Shown here: positions 16,484 through 24,568 of the stretch, piece by piece
Layout of the letters: each line of letters starts with the position of its first letter
How positions within the stretch are numbered: position 1 is the first letter of the stretch
Assembly: GCF_004348315.1 (NCBI RefSeq)
Contig: NZ_SMKC01000001.1
Coordinates: forward strand, 43,524 to 107,523
From: Streptomyces sp. 8K308
GTDB taxonomy: Bacteria > Actinomycetota > Actinomycetes > Streptomycetales > Streptomycetaceae
Reading direction: 5' to 3'
DNA length: 64,000 nt
Notes under the pieces: generated by a model
Databases searched by the model: none
Seen by the model: the letters and a program-made list of their open reading frames with translations, nothing else
Told to the model about the DNA's origin: nothing
Position numbers and translations under genes: made by a program

Positions 16484-17596
16484 CTACAGTTCGGCCGCGT
16501 ACGGGTCCCAGCCGGCCGGCAGGGGGGCGGGGGCCGTGAGCGGGGCCGTGCCGTCGGCGTCGAGCCGGCGCGGCTCCCCGCTCTCCGCCGCGTCCGAGAT
16601 CGCCGCCATCACCTTGAGCACGTGCAGGGCCAGCGCCCCAGAAGCCCGGTGCGGCACGCCGGCGCGCAGTGCCCGCGCCATCTCAAGAACGCCGAGGCCA
16701 CGGCCGGCCGTCGAGCCCTCGACCGGGAGCTCGACCCACTCCCCGGCGCCGTTGGACAGCAACCGTAGCGGCCCGTCGAAGGTGTTGGGGTCGGGCACGG
16801 CCAACGCGCCCTCGCTGCCGATGATCTCGATGGAGGTCCGGTGGATCGAGGAGTCGAAGCTGAACACCGAGCTGGCGGTGAGCCCCGAGCCGAACTCCAG
16901 CATCGCCTGGACGTGCGTGGGCACGTCCACCGGGAACTCCTGCCCGGCCTTGGGGCCCGAGCCGACGCTGCGCACCGTGCGGCCCTTCCCGCCGGCGGCG
17001 TAGACGCCGGCGACCGGGCCGAACAGGGCGACCAGCGCCGTCAGGTAGTAGGGACCGATGTCGAACAGCGGCCCGCCGCCCGGCTGGTAGAAGAAGGCGG
17101 GGTCCGGGTGCCAGCCCTCGGGGCCGAGGCTTTGGGTGGCGGTGGCGGCCGCGATCGGGGTGCCGATCCTGCCCTCGCGCACGGCGCGCAGCGCGGACTG
17201 GATGCCGGCGCCGAGGAAGGTGTCGGGCGCGCCGCCGAGCAGCAGCCCACGCTCGGCGGCCTCGGCGAACACCTTCTCGCCCTCGGCCGGCGTCGCGGTG
17301 AACGGCTTCTCGCCGTAGACGTGCTTGCCGGCGCGCAGCGCGGCCGTGGCCACCTGGGCGTGCGCCACCGGGACGGTCAGGTTGACGACGATCTCCACCT
17401 CGTCCACCGCGAGCACGGTGTCCACGTCGCCGGCGACCGGCACGTCGTGCTCGGCGGCGGCCGCCCGCGCCCGCGCCTCGTCCAGGTCGGCGACGGCGAG
17501 CACCCGGACGTCGGGGAAGCTGCCGAGGGTGCGGAGGTACTGTCCGCTGATGTTGCCGGCGCCGACGATGGCGACGCCCACGGGTCCTTCGGTCAT
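16484..17596 (-). CDS. Gfo/Idh/MocA family NAD(P)-dependent oxidoreductase
   Basis: 370 residues from the ATG at 17596, with GGGGGAGG just before and a 4-base overlap (ATGA) with the upstream isomerase stop. The Rossmann fold is at VAIVGAGNISGQYLRTLG (residues 7-24). The family EKP motif is in GKHVYGEKPFTAT near residue 98, and the substrate domain includes DIGPYYLTALVALFGP. These enzymes oxidise or epimerise sugars and inositols. Pairing with a TIM-barrel isomerase in one operon is typical of inositol, glucoside 3-keto or rare-sugar catabolism. The likely role is oxidation of the sugar brought in by a neighbouring transporter, which is inferred from context. Confidence 0.9.
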   Translation of the reverse strand: MTEGPVGVAIVGAGNISGQYLRTLGSFPDVRVLAVADLDEARARAAAAEHDVPVAGDVDTVLAVDEVEIVVNLTVPVAHAQVATAALRAGKHVYGEKPFTATPAEGEKVFAEAAERGLLLGGAPDTFLGAGIQSALRAVREGRIGTPIAAATATQSLGPEGWHPDPAFFYQPGGGPLFDIGPYYLTALVALFGPVAGVYAAGGKGRTVRSVGSGPKAGQEFPVDVPTHVQAMLEFGSGLTASSVFSFDSSIHRTSIEIIGSEGALAVPDPNTFDGPLRLLSNGAGEWVELPVEGSTAGRGLGVLEMARALRAGVPHRASGALALHVLKVMAAISDAAESGEPRRLDADGTAPLTAPAPLPAGWDPYAAEL

Positions 17597-18336
17597 GCCT
17601 CCCCCAGTCCGGCGAGGTAGGCGCGGCTCGCGGCGAGCGCGTCGAACAGGTCGGTGGCGCAGGAGTCGAGTTCGACGATCCGCTGCGCGCCCGGCGCGGC
17701 GGCCAGCACCTCGGGCACCGGCATCACCCCGGCGCCCACGGCCACGTGCGGCTCGTCCCTGACCGCGGGACCGTCCTTGACGTGCAGCGCCGTCACCCGC
17801 CGCCCGAGCCGGCCGAGCAGCGCCGGCACGTCGGCGCCGCCGACCGCCGCCCAGTAGGTGTCGATCTCCAACTCCACCTCGGGGGCGAGGAGTTCGGCGA
17901 GCACCTCGATGGCGTGTCGGCCGTCGAGGACCGGCTCTATCTCCCACCAGTGGTTGTGGTAGCCGATGCGGATCCCGTGCTTGGCCGCGTCCTCGGCGAG
18001 CCCGTTGAGCAGGTCAGCGGCCCTGGCTATCCCGTCACGGCTGGTGAAGTCCTCCTGCGGGATGCCGGCGGGCACGATCGCCAGGTCCGTGCCGAGGGTG
18101 GCCACGGCCTCGAAGACCGGGCCCGTCTCCCCGTCGAGCAGCTGGATGGCGTGCGTCCCCGACACGGTCAGGCCAAGGTCGTCGGCGACCCGCCGGAAGC
18201 CTGCGGGGTCGTCGGTGGGGTTGAAGGGCTCGATCGCCGTGTAGCCGATCCCGGCGAGCCGCGCGAGCACGCCGTCCCGGTCGGCGGCGAGCGCGTCGCG
18301 CACGGTGTAGAGCTGAACACCAAGTGGTGTTGCCAT
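17593..18336 (-). CDS. Sugar phosphate isomerase/epimerase (xylose-isomerase-like TIM barrel)
   Basis: 247 residues from the ATG at 18336, with AAGGCACTCCAACC upstream. The metal-binding set of the AP-endonuclease-2/xylose-isomerase-like barrel can be read: Glu in AIEPFNP, His in IGYHNHWWEIEP, Glu/Asp in VELEIDTYWA, His in VTALHVKDGP and Glu in RIVELDSC. These enzymes isomerise or epimerise sugars, ketosugars or inositols. The gene is first in a two-gene operon with the Gfo oxidoreductase. The spacer to the upstream gene (18337-18417) carries an AATCGATT palindrome that may be a repressor site. Confidence 0.9.
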   Translation of the reverse strand: MATPLGVQLYTVRDALAADRDGVLARLAGIGYTAIEPFNPTDDPAGFRRVADDLGLTVSGTHAIQLLDGETGPVFEAVATLGTDLAIVPAGIPQEDFTSRDGIARAADLLNGLAEDAAKHGIRIGYHNHWWEIEPVLDGRHAIEVLAELLAPEVELEIDTYWAAVGGADVPALLGRLGRRVTALHVKDGPAVRDEPHVAVGAGVMPVPEVLAAAPGAQRIVELDSCATDLFDALAASRAYLAGLGEA

Positions 18337-18384
18337 GGTTGGAGTGCCTTTCGAGGCGTCCGATCTGCGTCCTTCACGAGGATG

Positions 18385-18392
18385 AATCGATT
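18385..18392. promoter_or_regulatory. Candidate operator in front of the isomerase-oxidoreductase operon
   Basis: The palindrome AATCGATT sits in a more AT-rich stretch (GATGAATCGATTTACC) about 50 bases upstream of the isomerase start. A central CG with flanking A/T arms is the usual design of LacI-family sites. It also shares ATCGATT with the direct repeats at 9474-9493. Confidence 0.4.
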
Positions 18393-18417
18393 TACCGCCG
18401 CTGGCAATCCCCCGCCG

Positions 18418-19974
18418 TCATCGAAGATCCTTCCCCGCCACCTCTCCTTCCACGTCGCCCGCCAGCCGCCGCACCTCGGCGTACGTCGGCACGCTCGACT
18501 CCTCCGGCCGCCGCCCGTCCCGGATCGCGGTCGCGGTGGCCACGGCCGCGCCCAGGGCGGTGCGGTACAGCAGCGAGCCGAGGCTGATCCGGCGCACCCC
18601 GAGCGCGGCGAGTTCGGCGACGGTCGGGCCGGTGGGCGTGAGGAGGACGTTCAACGGGGTGGTGAGGATGGCCGTCAGCGCGGCGATCGCGTCCGGGTCG
18701 GCGAGCCCGGGCACGAACACGCCGTCCGCGCCGGCCTGTTCGTAGCTCGCCAGGCGTGCCGCGGTCTCCCCCCGCCGGCGGCCGAGCCAGTGGGTGTCGG
18801 TGCGGGCGTTCACGAACAGCTCGGGCACGGCGGCCTTGACGGCGACGATCTTCGCCGTGTGCAGGGCCACGGGTGCGAGCGTGCCGTCCGGGCGGCCGTC
18901 CTCCAGGTTGATCCCGGCGGCGCCCGCGGCGTGCAGCTCTCGGGCCAACTCGGCCACCCGCGCGGGCTCGTCGCTGAAGCCGCCCTCGACGTCCACGGTG
19001 AACAGGAACGACTCCCGCCCCAGTCGCCGGGCCAGCGCCAGGGTCTCCGCCGCGGTGGCGGCCGTCCCGTCCGGCACCCCGGCCGCCGCGGCCACCCCCA
19101 GGCTGGTGGTGCCGACCGCGGCGAACCCCCGCGCCGCGAGCGCCACGGCGGAGGCGTGGTCCCAGGCGTTGGGCAGCAGCAGCGGCGCCGCCTGGTGGTG
19201 CAGGCGGGCGAACGAGGTCGTCGGGCGCCGCAGCAGGCCGTCGGCGAGCGCGAGGGCGTGGGCGCGGCCGGGGCAGACGTGGGGCGGCCAGCCGAAGGTG
19301 AGGGGCACGGGGTGCGCGCGGTGGGCGGTGGCGAGGTCGAGGAGCAGCACGTCGCCCGCCGCGATCTCGCGGCCCGCGATCCGGGTGGGCCGAGCGGCGA
19401 CGCGGCGCATGGTCCGCACCGGCGGGGTGTCCCGGAGGACCCGGGACAGCGGGGCGGCGTCGCGGGCCGCCGTCTCGACCAGCGCGGCCGTCGCGTCGCA
19501 GGCCTGCACCAGCAGCCCGACGCGGTTGGCGACGGCCTCCAGGGCGGCCTCGTCCGCGCCCTCCGGTGCCAGGCGTGCCACCAGCCGGGCCACCGCCTCG
19601 TCGCCGGCCGGGTCCGTCCCGCCGAAGTAGGTCCTGGCCACCGCGACCACGTCCCGGGCCACCGCCTCGGGCTCCGGCATGCCGAGGGCGGCGGCGAAGG
19701 CCCGCACCACCCGGACGCGGGCCTCCCCGCCACGCTGAGCCGTCGCGGCCTCCCGCAACACCGCGGGTTCGAGCCGGGCGAGCTCCGCCTCGACCAGGGC
19801 CCGTCGCCGCCGGTGCGGCTCACCGGAGCTGAACCTGGCCACCGTGGCGCGAAGCCAGGCGACGCTCGCCCCGGCCGCACCCTCGCCCGCCGGCCGCTCC
19901 GGCACCAACGCCGGGTCGGCGAGCGCCGCGAGAACGGCCGCGTGGTCGTGGATCTCGTGCACTCGGTGCGTCAT
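18418..19974 (-). CDS. Fusion of a short P450-like domain with an isocitrate lyase/PEP mutase-family domain
   Basis: 518 residues from the ATG at 19974. Residues 1-250 resemble a shortened cytochrome P450: an N-terminal DHAAVLAALADPALVP start, a helical middle, and FGWPPHVCPGRAHALALA at about 227-244, which has the P450 haem-Cys loop (Cys234) but no clear I-helix AGxxT or ExxR. Residues 253-518 are a complete PEP mutase/isocitrate-lyase-like barrel: LLLPNAWDHASAVALAARG, FTVDVEGGFSD, INLEDG, FVNARTDTHWLG, GADGVFVPGL. The KKCGH cysteine loop of true isocitrate lyase is absent. No start codon lies between the halves, so they make one polypeptide. The reaction is unknown; C-C or P-C bond cleavage of a 2-oxo acid is the family theme. 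Confidence 0.82.
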   Translation of the reverse strand: MTHRVHEIHDHAAVLAALADPALVPERPAGEGAAGASVAWLRATVARFSSGEPHRRRRALVEAELARLEPAVLREAATAQRGGEARVRVVRAFAAALGMPEPEAVARDVVAVARTYFGGTDPAGDEAVARLVARLAPEGADEAALEAVANRVGLLVQACDATAALVETAARDAAPLSRVLRDTPPVRTMRRVAARPTRIAGREIAAGDVLLLDLATAHRAHPVPLTFGWPPHVCPGRAHALALADGLLRRPTTSFARLHHQAAPLLLPNAWDHASAVALAARGFAAVGTTSLGVAAAAGVPDGTAATAAETLALARRLGRESFLFTVDVEGGFSDEPARVAELARELHAAGAAGINLEDGRPDGTLAPVALHTAKIVAVKAAVPELFVNARTDTHWLGRRRGETAARLASYEQAGADGVFVPGLADPDAIAALTAILTTPLNVLLTPTGPTVAELAALGVRRISLGSLLYRTALGAAVATATAIRDGRRPEESSVPTYAEVRRLAGDVEGEVAGKDLR

Positions 19975-19993
19975 GCCCCGACGCTAGGCCCCA

Positions 19994-20019
19994 AACGTTT
20001 CGACGCCCGCCGAAACGTT
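19994..20019. promoter_or_regulatory. Inverted repeat, candidate operator of the fusion gene
   Basis: AACGTTTCG at 19994-20002 and its exact complement CGAAACGTT at 20011-20019 are separated by 8 bases; each arm also contains the palindrome AACGTT. The repeat starts 20 bases upstream of the fusion gene's ATG (19974). A TAGCGT that could serve as a -10 box lies between the repeat and the ATG, so the mRNA may be leaderless and blocked by a repressor bound here. Confidence 0.5.
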
Positions 20020-20077
20020 CGCGACGCGGGTGCTTCCATCTGAGCCCTCGCCATGCGGCAGCTATTATCGATCCAGC

Positions 20078-20083
20078 TATAAT
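20078..20083 (+). promoter_or_regulatory. Perfect -10 box (TATAAT) for the ATPase gene
   Basis: TATAAT lies in an unusually AT-rich stretch (20060-20098, containing GCTATTATCG and GCTATAATAACC), about 42 bases upstream of the GTG at 20126. A consensus -10 is rare in this genome's style. No clear -35 is seen at the usual distance. The TATTAT...ATAATA arrangement is also a partial inverted repeat. Confidence 0.5.
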
Positions 20084-20125
20084 AACCTGACTTATCATTG
20101 CCCGACGGTCTCAGCGAGGTGACCT

Positions 20126-21601
20126 GTGGAAAAGCCGTTGGACATGTTCGACCGCGACTTCGAGTGGTCGGAACTCGTCCGGTTCGCGTCGTACGCCGGC
20201 CCGGAGGCCACCCTTGGCGTGGTCTCCGGGCGGCGCAGGCAGGGCAAGACGTTCCTGCTCGACGGCCTGTGCCGAGCGACCGGCGGCTTCTTCTTCTCGG
20301 CGACGCAGGCGACCGAGGCCGAGTCGCTGCGCCAGTTCGGCGCGGCCATGGCCCGGTTCGCCGGGCAGCCGGTTCCCTACCGTTTCACGCACTGGGACGA
20401 GGCCGTCGACACGCTGATGGCCCTGCCCGCACCGGGCAAGGGCCCGCTGACCGTGGTCCTGGACGAGTTCCCGTTCCTCGCAAAGGCCTCCCCCGAACTG
20501 CCGTCCTTGTTGCAGCGCGCGCTCGGCCCCCAGGGGCGCCGCACGGGTGGGCCCGTCCGGCTGCTGCTGTGCGGTTCGGCCCTTGCCTTCATGGGCGGCC
20601 TGTTGTCGGGCAACGCGCCGCTGCGCGGCCGCGCCAGCCTTGAACTGGTGGTGCCGACGCTGGACTACCGGCTGGCCGCGAGGTTCTGGGGGATCACCGA
20701 TCCCCGGCTCGCCCTGCTCGTCAACGCCGTGGTCGGCGGGACACCCGCCTACGCGCGTGAGTTCACCCTCGGTGACGCCCCGGCCGGCTCGGCCGACTTC
20801 GGTCCCTGGGTGCTCCGCAACGTACTCAACCCGGGGCGGCCGTTGTTCCGCGAGGCGCGCTTCCTCCTCGCCGAGGAGCCCGACCTCCGCGACACCGCCC
20901 TCTACCACGGTGTGCTGTCCGCGATCGCGTCCGGCAACCACACCCGGGGCGGCATCGCCGGCTACCTCGGCCGCAAGGCCACCGATCTGGCGCACGCGCT
21001 GACCGTTCTGGAGAACACCGGGATGGTGGTCCGGGACCCCGACGCCTTCCACGGCAAACGGTCCGCCTACCGGATCGCCGAACCGATCCTGACCTTCTAC
21101 CACGCGGTCATGCGACCGGAGTGGAGCGACCTGGAACGCCCGGGTCAGGCTGAACAGGTCTGGCAGCGGTCGCAGGCGACCTTCCGCAGCAAGGTCGTCG
21201 GCCCGCACTTCGAGCAGGTGTGCCGCACCTGGACCCGCTGGTTCGCCGCGCCCGGAACACTCGGCGGCCGCCGCACCCGGGTCGAGTCCGGCACCGTCCC
21301 CGACTCGGCGAACCGCACCCGGCACGAGCTCGACGTCGTGGTCTTCGGACGTGACGAGCACGATCGCGAGGTGCTGTCGGCCGTGGGCGAGGCCAAGTGG
21401 AACGAGCCCATGGGCCTCGGCCACCTCCAGCGCCTCCAGCGCATCCGCGACCTGCTGCGTGCCCGGGACGGCCTGCACGCGGAGAACACCCGTCTGCTGT
21501 GCTTCAGCGGTGCCGGCTTCACGGACGAACTGCGCCACGAGGCGGACCGGAGATCGATGGTGGAACTGGTCGACCTGGAGCGGCTCTACCACGGCGACTG
21601 A
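20126..21601 (+). CDS. AAA-type ATPase with C-terminal DUF234-like nuclease-fold domain
   Basis: 491 residues from the GTG at 20126, with GAGGTGACCT upstream. Walker A is VVSGRRRQGKTFLLDGL (residues 32-48) and Walker B is LTVVLDEFPFL near 110. A winged-helix region follows at about 275-330 (HTRGGIAGYLGRKATDLAHALTVLENTGMV). The C-terminal ~110 residues match the DUF234/PD-(D/E)xK theme: RHELDVVVFGRDE and VGEAKWNEPMGL supply D...E-x-K. The family is common in archaea and some bacteria as stand-alone ATPases; its role is not established, and links to mobile or conflict systems are suggested. No partner nuclease or toxin is adjacent; a methyltransferase follows 67 bases later. Confidence 0.85.
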   Translation: MEKPLDMFDRDFEWSELVRFASYAGPEATLGVVSGRRRQGKTFLLDGLCRATGGFFFSATQATEAESLRQFGAAMARFAGQPVPYRFTHWDEAVDTLMALPAPGKGPLTVVLDEFPFLAKASPELPSLLQRALGPQGRRTGGPVRLLLCGSALAFMGGLLSGNAPLRGRASLELVVPTLDYRLAARFWGITDPRLALLVNAVVGGTPAYAREFTLGDAPAGSADFGPWVLRNVLNPGRPLFREARFLLAEEPDLRDTALYHGVLSAIASGNHTRGGIAGYLGRKATDLAHALTVLENTGMVVRDPDAFHGKRSAYRIAEPILTFYHAVMRPEWSDLERPGQAEQVWQRSQATFRSKVVGPHFEQVCRTWTRWFAAPGTLGGRRTRVESGTVPDSANRTRHELDVVVFGRDEHDREVLSAVGEAKWNEPMGLGHLQRLQRIRDLLRARDGLHAENTRLLCFSGAGFTDELRHEADRRSMVELVDLERLYHGD

Positions 21602-21668
21602 ATCGGCGTGCTCACCCGGCTCGTTGTCGCCTTACGGCACCCGCTTGGGCCGTCGAGGATGGGGGCGC

Positions 21669-22529
21669 ATGGACAAGATTTCCGAACCAGACTCCACCAG
21701 GGCCGTGCGGGAGTACTACGAACAGTCCGCTGGCCGCGAATCGGAGCGACTGAGCCGCCCCGCCGACGGCGTCGTCGAGTGGGAGTTGCACGCGCGGGCA
21801 TTGGCAGAGTTCCTGCCCGCCCCACCTGGGCGGATACTGGACAACGGCGGGGGCCCGGGGACGTGGACCCTGTGGCTCGCCCGGCGCGGCTACCGCGTCG
21901 TTCTCACCGACCTCTCCCCCGCGCTGCTGGAGGTGGCACGCGCCCGCACCGCGAAGGCCCCCGCACATCTCGCGGCGAACGTGGCAAGCGTCCAGCAGGC
22001 CGACGCCCGTGACCTCTGCGCCTTCCAGGACGGCTCCTTCGACGCCGTGCTGTGCATGGGACCGCTCTACCACCTGGCCACGGATACCGACCGCCGGCGG
22101 GCAGCGCGGGAAGCGCACCGGGTCCTGCGCCCAGGAGGGCTGCTCGCCGCCACCGTCATGCCGCGCTACATGCGCCTGGTGGCAACGGCTCTGGAACACG
22201 GTTCGGCCGCGTTCGCCACGGGGGTGATCGGACGCATCCTCGACGAAGGCCGCTACGACGATCCGCGCCCAGGACGCTTCACCGGCGGCCACCTCATGGC
22301 CCCCGGCGACGTGGTCCCGTTCTTCGAAGGCCACGGCTTCCTGGTCCGCCGGGTTCTCGCCTCGCAGTCCATCCTGGCCTGGAGCCAAGCGCGGGTCGCC
22401 GCTCTCGCGGAACGCGATCCCGCCGCCTACGAGAAGCTGCTCGACCTGGCCTACGAGACGGCCGGCGATCCGTCCATCCACGGCATGGCCGGCCACCTGC
22501 TCGTCATCGCCGAGCGGCCTCCCCTTTGA
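21669..22529 (+). CDS. SAM-dependent class I methyltransferase
   Basis: 286 residues from the ATG at 21669 (GAGGATGGGGGCGC before it). The Rossmann-type SAM site reads ILDNGGGPGTWTLWLARRG (motif I, residues 57-75), then VVLTDLSPALLEVAR, QADARDLCAFQDGSFDAVLCMGPLYHLA (motif IV) and HRVLRPGGLLAATVMP. This is the methyltransferase-11/25 type that methylates small molecules. The N-terminal RAVREYYEQSAGRESERL is also typical. The substrate is unknown. It lies 67 bases after the ATPase and may be co-transcribed, but nothing makes it look like a DNA methylase. It is convergent with the LacI gene, 9 bases apart. Confidence 0.9.
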   Translation: MDKISEPDSTRAVREYYEQSAGRESERLSRPADGVVEWELHARALAEFLPAPPGRILDNGGGPGTWTLWLARRGYRVVLTDLSPALLEVARARTAKAPAHLAANVASVQQADARDLCAFQDGSFDAVLCMGPLYHLATDTDRRRAAREAHRVLRPGGLLAATVMPRYMRLVATALEHGSAAFATGVIGRILDEGRYDDPRPGRFTGGHLMAPGDVVPFFEGHGFLVRRVLASQSILAWSQARVAALAERDPAAYEKLLDLAYETAGDPSIHGMAGHLLVIAERPPL

Positions 22530-22538
22530 ACATCCGGC

Positions 22539-23576
22539 TCAGCGTCGTTTCGCCGTGCTGCCGCGCAGCACCAGCGTGGTGGCCAGTTCGGTCCGCGGGC
22601 TTTCGACCTGCTCGCCGGCGATCAGCCGGGCGAGGGTGCGGAGGGCGGCGCCGCCCATCTCCTTGAGGGGTTGGCGCACCGTCGTCAGCGGTGGCGAGAC
22701 CCAGCGGGCCTCCGGCAGGTCGTCGAAGCCGACGACGCTGACGTCGTCGGGCACCCGGAAACCGGCCTCGGTCAGGGCCTGGTAGCCGCCGATCGCCATG
22801 TGGTCGGAGCAGACGAACAACGCGGTCGGCGGCTCCGGCAGTTCGATCAGCGCCCGGACCTGGGCCCGCCCGCTGGCTCGGTCGTAGGTGCCGTGCCGCA
22901 GCAGTTCGGGGGGCGCGTCGGCGCCGGCCGCCGACAGCGCGGAGCGGTAGCCGGCGATGCGGGCCCGCGCGAAGAGGTGGCCAGGGGGCCCGGTCACCAG
23001 TCCGATCCGCCGGTGGCCACGGTCGAGGAGGTGGCTGGTCGCCTCGTAGGCGCCCGACCAGTTGGTGGTGCCGACGGACCAGACGCCGGGCGGCGGGTCG
23101 CTGAGCGGGTCGATGACCACGCAGGGGACCCGGGCCCTGGCCAGCCGCCGGAGTTGGTCCTCGGTCGGCTCGGCGAGGCCGAGCACCACGCCGGCGCTGC
23201 CCCGCTCCAGCGCCCGGTCCACCCAGTCGGGGGCGTGCCTGCCCTCGCCCGCCGGCGTGCGGGCGACGGAGATCACCACGTGCAGCCCGGCGTCGTAGGC
23301 CGCGGCCTCCATGCCGCTCGCGACGCTCGCCGGCCACGAGCCGTCGATACCGCCGAGCACGAGGTCCACGGTGCGGGGGCCGGCCACCGCCGGCTCGGCG
23401 GTCGGCGCGCCGCGGCGCACGTACCGGTTCCTGCGGAGCACGGCGTCGACCCGGGCGCGGGTGTCGGAGGAGACGTCGTCCCGGCCGTTGAGGACCTTGG
23501 AGACGGTGGAGACCGAGACACCGGCGGTCTCGGCGATCTGGGAGAGGGTGAGGCGTGGGGCCCGGCCTTCGGTCAT
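22539..23576 (-). CDS. LacI family transcriptional regulator
   Basis: 345 residues from the ATG at 23576 (CGGAGGCGGACTC upstream). The LacI headpiece is at residues 9-60 (LTLSQIAETAGVSVSTVSKVLNGRDDVSSDTRARV), followed by the hinge and a periplasmic-binding-like sensor (VDLVLGGIDGSWPASVASGM, HRRIGLVTGPPGHLFARARIAGY, FVCSDHMAIGGYQALTEAG, VSVVGFDDLPEARWVSPPLTTV). It is divergent from the ThuA-Gfo operon. The spacer contains a TTTCGAAA palindrome on its own side and GCGAAAATATTTTCGC on the operon side, so it probably represses both itself and the operon until a sugar binds. Confidence 0.94.
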   Translation of the reverse strand: MTEGRAPRLTLSQIAETAGVSVSTVSKVLNGRDDVSSDTRARVDAVLRRNRYVRRGAPTAEPAVAGPRTVDLVLGGIDGSWPASVASGMEAAAYDAGLHVVISVARTPAGEGRHAPDWVDRALERGSAGVVLGLAEPTEDQLRRLARARVPCVVIDPLSDPPPGVWSVGTTNWSGAYEATSHLLDRGHRRIGLVTGPPGHLFARARIAGYRSALSAAGADAPPELLRHGTYDRASGRAQVRALIELPEPPTALFVCSDHMAIGGYQALTEAGFRVPDDVSVVGFDDLPEARWVSPPLTTVRQPLKEMGGAALRTLARLIAGEQVESPRTELATTLVLRGSTAKRR

Positions 23577-23631
23577 GAGTCCGCCTCCGTTGGATTCCTG
23601 GGGCTCGTGGGGTTCGGTGGGTTCCGACAGT

Positions 23632-23639
23632 TTTCGAAA
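23632..23639. promoter_or_regulatory. Candidate LacI operator (own promoter side)
   Basis: TTTCGAAA, within AGTTTTCGAAACAG, is centred about 60 bases upstream of the LacI start. The core matches the GAAAA and TTTTC arms of the larger palindrome at 23760-23775, suggesting autoregulation. Confidence 0.55.
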
Positions 23640-23722
23640 CAGACACCATAGGGCCTCGCGCCCCTTCGGCCCTCCGAGGTGGCTCCTGGGCGCCCTTGAC
23701 AGGCCGCCGCCGGCGATCTAGC

Positions 23723-23752
23723 TTGACTGCCGTTTGTTGCGAAAACTAGGCC
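23723..23752 (+). promoter_or_regulatory. Promoter of the ThuA-Gfo operon
   Basis: A -35 TTGACT (23723-23728) and a -10 TAGGCC (23747-23752) are 18 bases apart, a normal housekeeping layout. The spacer contains TTGCGAAAAC, a half-match to the palindrome just downstream, so a repressor could cover the promoter itself. Confidence 0.55.
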
Positions 23753-23759
23753 CGGAGTA

Positions 23760-23775
23760 GCGAAAATATTTTCGC
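23760..23775. promoter_or_regulatory. Perfect 16-bp palindrome, candidate LacI operator
   Basis: GCGAAAATATTTTCGC is fully self-complementary and lies just downstream of the -10 box, about 32 bases before the ThuA start at 23807. Position and AT-rich core fit a repressor roadblock for the divergent LacI protein. Confidence 0.7.
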
Positions 23776-23806
23776 GACCGCACCCGGGCAGGACCGGAGT
23801 GAGGCC

Positions 23807-24568
23807 ATGTCGTCGCCCGTCTCCCCCCTGCGGGTCACCGTCTGGAGCGAGGGTCGCCACGAGCAGCGGGACGAGAGGGTCGCCCGCCTGTATCCGAAGG
23901 GCATGCACGCGGCCGTCGCCGAGGGCGTCACCGAGCACCTCGGCGCCGCGGCCGTGGTGCGCACCGCCACCCTGGACGAGCCGGAACACGGCCTGACCGA
24001 GGCGGTGTTGGCCGAGACCGACGTGCTGACCTGGTGGGGCCACGTGGCCCACGGGGAGGTGGCGGACGAGGTCGTGGACCGGGTGCACCGGCACGTACTG
24101 GCCGGCATGGGCCTGATCGTGCTGCACTCGGGGCACTGGTCGAAGATCTTCACCCGGCTGATGGGCACCACCTGCACCCTGCGCTGGCGCAACGGCAGGG
24201 ACCGCGAACTGGTGTGGACGGTCGCCCCCTCGCATCCCATCGCCGCCGGCGTGCCGCACCCGATCGTCATCGAGGAGCAGGAGATGTACGGGGAGTTCTT
24301 CGACATCCCGGCCCCCGACGAGCTGGTGTTCGTGAGCTCCTTCTCCGGCGGCGAGGTGTTCCGCAGCGGCTGCACGTTCCGCCGCGGCCACGGGAAGATC
24401 TTCTACTTCAGCCCAGGCGACCAGGACTACCCCGTCTACCACCACCCCGACGTGCGGCGGGTCATCGCCAACGCCGTCACCTGGGCCGCACCGTCCGCAC
24501 CTCGCACCACCCCGACGCTGGTCCGCAGCGAGACGGGCTGGTTCGAGGGCGAGGACGGCACCGCATGA
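23807..24568 (+). CDS. ThuA domain-containing protein
   Basis: 253 residues from the ATG at 23807 (GGAGTGAGGCC upstream). The ThuA fold is a glutamine-amidotransferase-like domain without the catalytic Cys. Visible marks: [18 protein letters not shown] at the N-terminus, [30 protein letters not shown], and [13 protein letters not shown] plus [29 protein letters not shown] at the end. ThuA-type proteins take part in trehalose or disaccharide catabolism, in 3-keto-sugar pathways together with Gfo/Idh/MocA dehydrogenases. That fits the next gene, which overlaps by 4 bases. The operon looks to be under LacI control. Confidence 0.9.
   Translation: MSSPVSPLRVTVWSEGRHEQRDERVARLYPKGMHAAVAEGVTEHLGAAAVVRTATLDEPEHGLTEAVLAETDVLTWWGHVAHGEVADEVVDRVHRHVLAGMGLIVLHSGHWSKIFTRLMGTTCTLRWRNGRDRELVWTVAPSHPIAAGVPHPIVIEEQEMYGEFFDIPAPDELVFVSSFSGGEVFRSGCTFRRGHGKIFYFSPGDQDYPVYHHPDVRRVIANAVTWAAPSAPRTTPTLVRSETGWFEGEDGTA

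Noticed and set aside
18316..18331. AACACCA-AG-TGGTGTT inverted repeat at the start of the isomerase gene
   Set aside because: It lies inside the first codons and can be explained by coding sequence; no matching copy was found elsewhere, so it is not called an operator.
20126..22529. ATPase plus methyltransferase as a restriction-modification or BREX-like system
   Set aside because: The methyltransferase is of the small-molecule type without DNA-methylase motifs (no NPPY/DPPY), and no restriction, PglX or PglZ genes are near.
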